Source of the DNA: Macrocystis pyrifera
Taxonomy: Eukaryota; Sar; Phaeophyceae; Laminariales; Laminariaceae
Assembly: GCA_031763025.1 (NCBI GenBank)
Contig: JASSKH010000003.1
Coordinates: 124,001 to 188,000 of the forward strand
Direction of reading: 5' to 3'
Length of the DNA: 64,000 bases
Position 1 is the first letter of the stretch, and the number at the start of each line of letters is the position of its first letter. This document shows, one piece after another, positions 56,058 to 64,000 of this stretch. The notes under the pieces were generated by a model. That model worked only from the letters and a program-made list of their open reading frames with translations, did no database searches and was not told the origin of the DNA. A program made the position numbers and the translations under genes.

Positions 56058-57063
56058 TCCAGTGAATCAGTTTCGGCGAACTGCAATACCTCGCTACTGC
56101 CCGTACTGCGTTCAAAAGATCGGGTCTGGTCAACCGAGCGACCCACAGAAGCGATCCGACCAATTGTCGAAAAGGTTCGTTCACCTCCGGCTCATCTACA
56201 TCAAACTCCCAAAGTCTGTACGTCGTGCTCAACGGCGTACTTTTCCCCCACGTAACACCGTATTCTCCTGCCAGGTTGTCGACGTATGTCTTCTGGGAAA
56301 TCGTCAATCTTCCTGCCTCCCTGTCTCTCTCGTAATAGCACCCGGAATACCACGTCAAATCCCCCAAGTTCTTCACTGGAACCAATTTGTTCAGGTCTTC
56401 CTTGAACTGATCACACCTTGCCTGTTCTCCCACTGCAAAAATGTCGTCGACGTGAACCACCAAGAGCAAAACGACTTTTCCTTCCTCAATCAGACGAAAC
56501 ACACATGGATCTGCCAGGCACTGTTCGAAACTCAGACGCAAAAGACATTTCTTCAACTTCGCAAACCACTGCCTGGATGCCTGCCTCAACCCGTAAAGAC
56601 TCTTGCCCAAATTCACGATCTTCCCCGACAACGCACCACATCCCTGCGGTAAACGCATGAACACCTCTTCCTCGAGTTCCGCTCGGACGAAAGCCTGATC
56701 AACATCCAGGTGAAACAACCCCAAGTCAAGCTCACACGCCAAGGCTGCCAGCAAACGAACACACGACACATCTACAGTAGGTGCATACAGTTCCCCAAAA
56801 TCCAAGAATTCTCTCTGCATATCACCTCTGGCAACAAGTCTCGCCTTCGCTTTCACAGGCCAACCGAACGCATCAACCTTCCAGTCAAACACCCATTTCG
56901 ACCCGATACAATTGTCTATCTGCTGTTGCTCCGGCACAGGCTCGAAAACCTGTCCTTCAGCCAACCCGTGAATTTCTCTCTGCATGGCATCTGAAAACTG
57001 CACCGAATGATCACCCTGCACGGCATCCCTGTAACTTTTCGGCACGTGAAGGTCACTCGCGTG
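56050..57063 (-). CDS. Copia reverse transcriptase
   Basis: The domain opens HVPKSYRDAVQ, the usual copia RT entry. It continues with GSKWVFDWK, KARLVARG and FHLDVDQAFVRAELEEEVFM (motif A), then LYGLRQASRQW and VVHVDDIFAV (HVDD where many have YVDD, near 56438-56460). LGDLTWYSGCYY and RLTRPDLLNAV follow. It shares its frame with the linker upstream, across the TGA. The frame is lost at about 56045-56055 within a GCGCGCG run, after which RNase H continues in the original Gag-Pol frame. Confidence 0.88.
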
Positions 57064-57780
57064 TCAAGTGGGCATTTCGGGACGCTGAAGAGGCGGAACC
57101 TCGTCACGAATGACCGCATCGATATGCTCCCTCGTCGCACAGGCAGTCCTCTCCCACGCCGCCATCACGTTCGGCCCGACCTGAGAAGCAAGACCCAAAC
57201 GGTGCCCATCTCCCGGCGAAGACTCCGGCAGCGGCGAGTTTACGGCCCCATCCACCATCGGGGAAAGCATCCTCTGCTCCGCGATCGCCCGTGCTTGCAG
57301 CCGAGTGCGCCCTTGAATCCGACGATCCCCTTCACCCCCGACCTGTCTCATAGCATGCGGAGTGAGAGGCGGAAATCTCGCGGCAGCTGCCGGCGGCGGG
57401 CGCTGTTGCCGCGACGACGCCGCCGGCGTCGGCTCAGATGATGATGAACCACCAAGCGAAGAAGCTCCATGGATCGGGGACGGAGACCATGCCGGAAGCG
57501 GGTGCGAGCCGGACGACGGCGCTCCCGATGCTTGCTGCGGCGACGGCGCCGGCGATGACGCGGCCGGCGCAGAAGACGGCGAAGCTCCTCTGGGCAGCGG
57601 CATGGCTCCGAACCTGGGCGGCTCCACGGACAACGGCGACGGCGCGGCGGCCCTGAACGGCGGCGGAGCGGCAGGCCCTTGCGGCGGCACGAACTGGATC
57701 TGGAAACCTGGGTGCGGGGGCGGCGCAGGCGCGGAAGGGGAGAGAGGGACACCGACTCCACGTGAATTCCCCCCCCCCCC
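57064..57780 (-). CDS. Copia integrase-RT linker, shifted frame
   Basis: After the G12 run the meaningful frame is Pro/Ser/Ala-rich (PSAPAPPPHPGFQIQF and similar), as expected for the copia linker between integrase and RT. It ends at a single TGA at 57064-57066. The same frame continues after that stop directly into RT, so the stop is a point lesion or a recoded codon, not a domain boundary. Confidence 0.7.
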   Translation of the reverse strand, partial: GGGGNSRGVGVPLSPSAPAPPPHPGFQIQFVPPQGPAAPPPFRAAAPSPLSVEPPRFGAMPLPRGASPSSAPAASSPAPSPQQASGAPSSGSHPLPAWSPSPIHGASSLGGSSSSEPTPAASSRQQRPPPAAAARFPPLTPHAMRQVGGEGDRRIQGRTRLQARAIAEQRMLSPMVDGAVNSPLPESSPGDGHRLGLASQVGPNVMAAWERTACATREHIDAVIRDEVPPLQRPEMPT

Positions 57781-59757
57781 GACGACGGCAGCGACGCCCA
57801 CGATACGTTGCTCGTGTAGCAAACATGCCCCGTGCGCGCCTTCACGACCTTGACGCAGCAGTCCGCGTGGTTGTCGCCTCCGTTCAGGTAGTGGCAGACG
57901 ACGGCCTGGTCCTCCATCTTGTTCCGCCGCTCGACGCGCATGTATCCTCGCTGGAAAAACGGCAGGACACGGAAAGGCCCCTTCTTCCCGGTGAACAGCT
58001 CCTGCGGCGACCGGCGGCCCTCGTTTGCGGTCGTCCCCGACTGGTTGAACGCCTCCGTCGCCCATTTTGCAGACTCGGCCCACAGCTTGTCGCCGCGCTC
58101 GTCGAGGCCGGGGATGTTCGAGAAACCCCCAGGCCCGAGAAGACGGGCGGCACAGCGCCGCGCAGCCATCCCCGCCTTGTTCGCCCGCCAGATCGCGCTT
58201 TCGGCCACTCCGTTGTACTGCTGGACGCCGGGCGGAGAAAACTCGACGGCGATGCCCGCGCTCGCGCAGAAATCGCGGAAAGCGACGCTGGTCCAGACGG
58301 CGTCGTTGTCCACGCGAATGCAGCGGACGGGGCGCTTGGCGATGCGAGCGAGATCCACGATGAGACGCTTGAACACCACGAGACCCTCCGATCGCCGCCG
58401 CAAAGCGTACGACTTGGAAAACCGCGTCGCGCTATCCACGGCGTACAGCATGTAGCAATTGCCGCCGAGGGAAGCGCTGTACGGCCCGCAGAAGTCGAGG
58501 TGCACGAGGTCGTTCGGCTCCTCCGCCCGCGAGCCCGCCCTTTTTCTCACGGGTGTGTTCCTCCCCTTCGCTGCCATGCAATCCCCACACGGCTGCATCA
58601 CACCTGTGAGAGTGATACCCTGTTGGCGGGCGGTCTCTCGCAACAGAAATTCGGAAAGGTGGCCATTCGCACGGTGGAAGTCGTTAACGTCGATGTGTGA
58701 CGTGCGGTTTCCCACAAAGAACGGATTCGAACCGGGACCCAAAACAGCATTCGCCTGCTCATGCTCTATTCTGTCAAACTGTCGCGCGTCCATTTCTGCT
58801 TCACTCTCTGGGATCACTTCAGGCGAGAAACACCAACTGGAACTCTCATCACAACCACCGTCAGGCCTCACGTCACTCAGAACTCCCTCGACTTCCCGAC
58901 CGAGGTGCATGTCGGGATGCGTTTCTGCACACAAAGACAAGTCGAAAAACGAATTCGCAACATCACGTACGTCATCTGATGCAGGCGGGCAAGACGGAGT
59001 CGGAAACAATCGGGGAACACTGATCACCTGCCTGCTTGGGTCGTTGGGCAAACGTGTGGCATACAAGAAATCGCTCGATTTACCACGTGCAAAGTTGAGT
59101 TGCCCTTCCATGAGGTGGGTACCCGTGGGATCGAGGGTAACGACCTGGCGGTGAGAAGCTTTCCACGCGGAAAAAAGGTTGAAGCCGATCTGTGGTGCAT
59201 ACAAAACTTCCTTCAATTGCACGTCAAAATCCTTCACGAATCCGTCTTCATCATACATGTGGAATCGCAAGTTGATGCTTCCTACCCCTACCACGGGAAT
59301 CATGCCTTTGTTTCCAATCTGGATGAACTCGCGGTTTGGCTCAACGTCACGCAAATCGTACATGAGAGTCTTGTCGTTCGTTACGTACGACATGGATCCA
59401 GAATCAGACGTCCATTTCTCACTTCCGGGAGGGGAGGGAGTGAGCGAGGATTGGGGTTCGCACAGCAAAGCAGCACTCACAGCAGATTCCGTCACATGCG
59501 CACTCACAAGCACAGTCTCACTCTCCTTAGTCACACCAGACTTGCACTCAGAAGCAGGAGATTCCACACCGAAATCAATCAAGTCAGACGCCGAATCAGA
59601 CACCAAATCGGACACCAAATCAAACTTGCCTCGAGACACATTCAATGCCACACAGCTACGAAGAGGCCCTTGAGACGACGGCGATCCGGAAGAGGGAGAC
59701 GACGAAGTGAGAGAGAATGAGGCGGCGCTGGCGGGCTGCTGAACTCCGTATTGCTGT

Positions 59758-59802
<45 letters not shown>

Positions 59803-61718
59803 TGCTGCTGTGACGCGCCGTTCGGTTCCAGATACCGCATCGGCTGAAAGGCGTCTGGTCCAGCTGGAGAGTATCCTGCGTAAGAGCCGTATGTGCCATC
59901 GCCATGAACGGCGGGCTGCGGCGGGTAAACTCCCCCGCCGCCGGAGAAATAGCCTGAGCCGTATCCTCCGCTCACGTCTCCGTAGCCTTCCCGAGAGCCG
60001 CTCGCTTGAGCTGCGAGGCCGTACTCTTGCGTCTCGGGGGAGTACTGCTGCTCCTCGTAGGATTGCCATTCCGAAGCAGCCCAGCGCTCGTCCGCAGTAG
60101 CGTTGTACCCGTAGCCGTCGTTGTGCCCAGCGTAGTTCGCGTAACGCGGGGGCCCGTTGTGGGTGGCAGAGCGAGGTGGAAAATTAGGGCGGAAATTCGG
60201 TGCTCTGCTCGCCCCCCTGCCGCCGGAGGAGGAAGGACGCCCGTCCGCGAAACCTCTCCCCCCCGGTTGGCGACCCGTGTACCCTGCAGGCCCGCGTCCA
60301 CGACCAGGTGCCTGCCTTGGCGGGAGGCCTCGACCCCAATTCCCGTCTGAACGTTGTGGCTGCTCCCTGGGTCGATCTTGCACGAAGTCCGGGCGGCGAA
60401 TTCCGTCAATTTCCCGCCCCGTCTGTCGGCCTTCATGCGCAAATCCCTGGGCTCCTCTCTGCTCGCGGAAGGCCAAGAATTCCTCGAACTCCCGTCGAAG
60501 GGCCACGCAGTCCGCGGTGTTGTGGGAGTCGTTCGGGCCGTGTCGTCTGCAGAACATCGGTGACTGTTGGTGAGGGCCTCGCTCGCCTGCTCCGCCACCG
60601 TTCCATCCGGCAGCGCCTGCTCCTCCACCGTTCCATCCTGCAGCGCGTGCTCCTCCACCGTTCCATCCTGCAGCGCGTGCTCCACCATCATCCTGGCCCC
60701 TGCCGTAGGATGGTCCACTCCGACCCATGCCGCCAGTGTAGAGCGCGTGCCTCGTCTCCTCACTTCGGTGTCCCTCTCCCCCGGACTGCCGACGCTCGTG
60801 CTGGGCCTGTGTCAAGGTAAACTCCAGGTGTTTCCTCGAGAGATTCGGAAAAAAAAAAATAAGGGATTCCCGAGCGCGGGTAAAAGAGGTGTTTAGACGT
60901 CGGGCGATATGACGACATACAACATCTTCAGGCTTTTTACCGTGGCCACTAGGGCCCAAGCGGGAGTTCATGTTCATCACGATAGTCTCCCCACGACGAA
61001 GGTATTCCAAGACATCTTCACCATCGCCCTGCCACAACTCGTTCCATTCCCTCTCTAAACGCTCTCCCTCCATGTCATATCCTTCTCTGTACTGTGACAC
61101 AAAAATCCTCCATCCTTGCTGAGGGCTCCCAGACGCGACGATTCGGTTTTGAGTCGGACCGTCGGTGATTTTTGTCAGCAGCAAGTTCCATACTCTCAAA
61201 GACTTCTCCACTCTTTCTGCACCTCTGTTCAATTTGAGCATTTCCAAATCCACGTCAGGCAACCCTACGGGAATGTCCTCGTACCCAAGAACGTCAGACA
61301 ATTTCTCAGCTGCCAGATATGCACGAAATGAACTCTCAAACACCCTAAACTTAGTGTGAAGGCTTTCTCCTTTTCCTACCATACCAGTCCACTCTCTAAT
61401 CTCAAGTTTAGTTCGTACTTCTACAGTTGTAGACATGCCTGAAGGGTGGGCGGGCCCGCTCTGTTGCCCAACCCCTTGACGTATCAGATCCGCCAGGATT
61501 GTCAGCCGCCGGATGTCCTCTGGACTCGGCAGGTCCTGTCGTGCATCCTCCCTCCTTTCCTCTGAGGCCACCCCTCGCTGATCAGCCTCATCCTGACCAG
61601 AATCCTGAGGAGATGCTGCTGCTCCTCCTCCTCCTCCCATCGCCATGTCTCCATCGATGACCGGCGTAATCCAAGTCCCCAGATAAGGAATCCTAAACGG
61701 GAAGAACCTCATCCTCAC
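57781..61718 (-). CDS. Copia Gag-protease-integrase polyprotein
   Basis: The frame opens at 61718 and is meaningful for about 1310 codons, to a G12 run. Gag occupies roughly residues 1-440, with Gly-rich AAGWNGGG repeats and a zinc knuckle C-x2-H-x5-H-x4-C at residues 390-404. A Gly/Gln-rich linker follows, with a poly-Gln run coded by about 20 CAG/CAA codons (59754-59811). Protease: W-T-S-D-S-G with Asp772. Pre-integrase zinc finger: FHRANGH...CGDC. Integrase core: Asp1075, Asp1137 and Glu1173, exactly DD35E. After the run of 12 G (plus-strand C 57769-57780) this frame becomes nonsense and the coding sense continues in the next frame. A start at the internal Met near 61655 is also possible. 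Confidence 0.88.
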
Positions 61719-61739
61719 AGCCCTTTTGCACAGAAGCGT

Positions 61740-61755
61740 GGACGACTCGTACCAA
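61740..61755 (-). other. Candidate primer-binding site of the copia element
   Basis: On the minus strand TGGTACGAGTCG begins 9 bases after the 5' LTR. Copia elements often carry TGGTATCAGAGC-like sites complementary to an initiator tRNA. The partial resemblance and the position are the only support. Confidence 0.35.
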
Positions 61756-61763
61756 CGCTAGCG

Positions 61764-62277
61764 TGTTGAGTAGCCTCTGTGCTCCGGGCGCCCTTGTTGT
61801 TGTTGCCGAGGGGGATAGCCCGATGCTCGGCGGAAAAGAAAGACGAAATAAACCCTATAAACAACCCGTACCCTTGTCGTGGCTGAGGAGCCCTGTTGAT
61901 GATATGAAATGTATTGAAGCTGGACTTGATAGCAGCGGTGGCGGTGGCGTGTTAGCCCCTGGGTGGACGGACCCCCTTTTGTACGGTGGCTGATTAACCC
62001 CGGTTTAGTAGTTTGGATTGAAGGACGCGGAGTCCTGGACACGGAGTCCTCGACACGGAGTCGTCGACACGGAGTCGGGAAAGGAAGTAGATTACAAGAA
62101 GAAGTAGCAAGCCACAGCGTACGTCACAGACACATGCGGCCTAAAACACAATTCAGGGGTAAAGATGGTATCCCGATCGTAGATCCACTCAGACACGAAA
62201 CCCCCCCGAATCTCCGCAATACCTCACGGGATATTTCCTCTCAAGATAATCTGACAATGCTGTGAGTATACTTTTCA
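61764..62277 (-). repeat. Copia 5' LTR
   Basis: 514 bp, upstream copy in coding orientation, so it should hold the promoter. It contains a tandem array of about four gacacggagtcctc-type 14-bp units (62024-62078). Only 45 bp separate it from the first ATG of the polyprotein. Confidence 0.95.
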
Positions 62278-62357
62278 GGGGAAAAGCAGCAATCTGAGTG
62301 CGCCTCCGCGGAATGCGGCGCTGTGGGCAATCACACTTTGCACCACAGCAGGTACTA

Positions 62358-62463
62358 TTACGGGGGACCATAGTAAATAGGACCAAATATATTGTTAGTA
62401 ACAATAGGTAAATATATAGGTTTTATGTATGACATAGGTCCTATTAACTATGGACTCCCGTAA
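62358..62463 (+). mobile_element. TA-flanked MITE, copy 4
   Basis: 106 bp, starting ttacgggggaccatagtaaa and ending tggactcccgtaa, with TA at 62356-62357 and 62464-62465. Very close to copy 1 in length and ends. It lies 80 bp from the copia element. Confidence 0.85.
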
Positions 62464-62465
62464 TA

Positions 62466-64000
62466 CTAATGTAGGGAACAATGTATATCTCATCGATATC
62501 CACAGCGAAAAAAATATTATTAGCTCAACTGAACTTGTGTGTTTGGCTCTGAGACAGAAGGGCGGGGTAGCAGGTAGGGTAGTAAGATGTCAGGGATCCG
62601 GGTCTCTGGGCGCCCTCGACAGAAGACTGAGATCCTCCTCTGACTAACGGTTGTAGATTGCCTGTATCTCGTCAGTCGTTTGGAATTGGTTCCGCGTAGA
62701 AAATGTATCCGGGTGTATATGCTTATGTTTTTACCGTGTTGGTTGGTTGGTGATTAGCTGTCCTACTGTAATTAAATATAGTTGTATAAATTGTAGAGCA
62801 GGGCAAGGGTTGCCCTGCTGTTCCCCAGGTGTTACCATTTAATAAAAGGTTGGACGGAGGTATAGAAATTCTCTCGCGACTAGCGACATAGATATTTGCT
62901 ATTAATAGGTAGAATTTTACTTGTTGTTTGAACATGCTGCATTTTTTTTCGTTTTCGTTTTTTTGCCAATTCTTAACTTTTTCCTTGGTTTTGTCCTTTT
63001 TTGGTATGTTTCTAATTCGTGAGGTATTTGTTCAGAAATATAAGCTACGGTTGGCCATTCGTATGAACACGTACTACGAAAAGGCTCAGGGACCATGGGT
63101 GGGGGTCAAGAAATATATATAGAAGAAACATAAAGGCGTTTTTCTCGGGCGAGCTACAATTCAAAACACTTAATAATAGTGGGGAAAAATAAAAAACAGG
63201 AATGCTGGTCCGGTCCGAATTTCTTGTTCGTGAAAGGTACGTTTTATACTGACTTCCGTAAAACCGCTATCAAATTTCGTATTTTCCTGACATTTACTCT
63301 TACCGTGGGCTCCTTTACCTGTGTTCTGGTAGAGGACAAGATTTTGTTTTCAACATTAAAAGTCGACTTCAAGTAATTTAAGATTGTTGTATAAATATGA
63401 TCTGTCAACTACCAGTACGTAGTATCTGTCACTTATTATAATACAAGTAGGAGTTCGATTCGGGACCGCGCGAGATATAGGCTTGTGTGGCATTTCTGTC
63501 ATCTAAAGCAGTGTCGGAAACGGCTATGAATATTGTCGGTTTTGTGTTGAGCTTGTTCACGATAATCCCTCGTCCTCTTTCGTTTTTCGGGACGAGCCGA
63601 GCGATATATAATATGCCGGTATGATTTTCCTATACCCGCATATGCTAGCAGGTATTCATGGCGGCCCAAAATGTTGCGCACCATTCGTCCCTGTGTTCCT
63701 CCCCATGCACGTTGATACCAGAACCTATGTACTGTACGTATTCCCTTGAGCTACTCCTGGATCGCCCCGGTTTTAGAAGGAAGTGATCGAAGCTTTCACC
63801 GCATTCCATGTTGCCGCGTCTTTCCTACCTACATACTACGTACAGTACCTGGTCTGCGTCGTTTCTAAGTCCCTTCACTAGTCCTTATGTAGGAACGGCG
63901 GACTGGACACATTTTCTGTCCAAGGGCGTTGTCTACTCTCAGCTATGCAGTATAGGCCCACAAATTCGAAAGTACCTACTAAGAAAAGGGTCATGTTTGA
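62466..64000. other. No recognisable gene
   Basis: AT-rich sequence with short frames only, up to about 70 codons. No repeat family from this window was recognised here. Confidence 0.5.

Larger units (their letters stand above)
54380..62277 (-). mobile_element. Complete Ty1/copia LTR retrotransposon
   Basis: A 7898-bp element with two 514-bp LTRs (54380-54893 and 61764-62277) that I find identical by eye, ending TG...CA. It is flanked by a perfect 5-bp target duplication GGGGA (54375-54379 and 62278-62282). Domain order on the minus strand is Gag, zinc knuckle, protease, integrase, RT, RNase H, which is diagnostic of copia (integrase before RT). Identical LTRs imply a very recent insertion. 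The coding region nevertheless has two frame changes and one in-frame stop (see the CDS entries). Confidence 0.95.

Noticed and set aside
57362-58700. Long plus-strand open frames opposite the copia integrase
   Set aside because: They are GC-rich shadows of the minus-strand polyprotein, which has clear catalytic motifs. The plus frames have none.
1-64000. CRISPR arrays, bacterial operons, restriction or defence systems
   Set aside because: Introns, SINEs, LINEs and LTR elements mark this as eukaryotic nuclear DNA. No spaced identical repeats of CRISPR type were seen.

Overview
The window looks like nuclear DNA of a stramenopile, most plausibly a brown alga or close relative. This is inferred from four things: a spliced gene that fuses Chlamydia-type Pmp repeats to a polytopic membrane domain, TTAGGG telomere-type repeats, mid GC content, and a mix of Ty1/copia, tyrosine-recombinase and APE-type LINE retroelements. 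No species can be fixed from the sequence alone. There are no prokaryotic operons, CRISPR arrays, rRNA genes or convincing functional tRNA genes.

Only one host gene is well supported: a five-exon minus-strand gene at 25375-32152. It has a signal peptide, about 15 Pmp-type beta-helix repeats, a Cys-rich module and a C-terminal multi-pass membrane domain. All its splice junctions keep phase, and its last intron is a GC-AG intron. A possible orphan exon lies at 43714-43926.

Almost everything else recognisable is mobile DNA in different states of decay. 2.35-9.34 kb is a decayed minus-strand DIRS/Ngaro-like element with Gag, RT, RNase H and tyrosine recombinase remnants. Its repeats are arranged A-ORFs-B-A-B, the split-direct-repeat signature of that order. 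12.36-18.0 kb holds two decayed copia relics in opposite orientation. 19.3-21.3 kb is a 5'-truncated copy of a LINE whose near-complete copy is at about 44.2-48.7 kb; further LINE fragments lie at 43.97, 48.7-49.2 and 52.3 kb. 54380-62277 is a complete Ty1/copia element with identical 514-bp LTRs and a perfect 5-bp target duplication, but its reading frame is broken at three places.

Small non-autonomous elements fill the gaps. There are three copies of a tRNA-derived SINE with a poly(A) tail (18.7, 39.9 and 42.5 kb). There are three miniature LTR-like elements with 63-73 bp terminal direct repeats and a tRNA-like core (33.4, 39.0 and 40.9 kb). There are four copies of a roughly 106-bp TA-flanked MITE (22.0, 48.9, 49.7 and 62.4 kb), and several foldback structures. 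The intergenic stretches also hold a 9-bp near-palindrome, TACCWGGTA, far more often than chance predicts. The window reads as a transposon-rich, gene-poor region around one membrane-protein gene.
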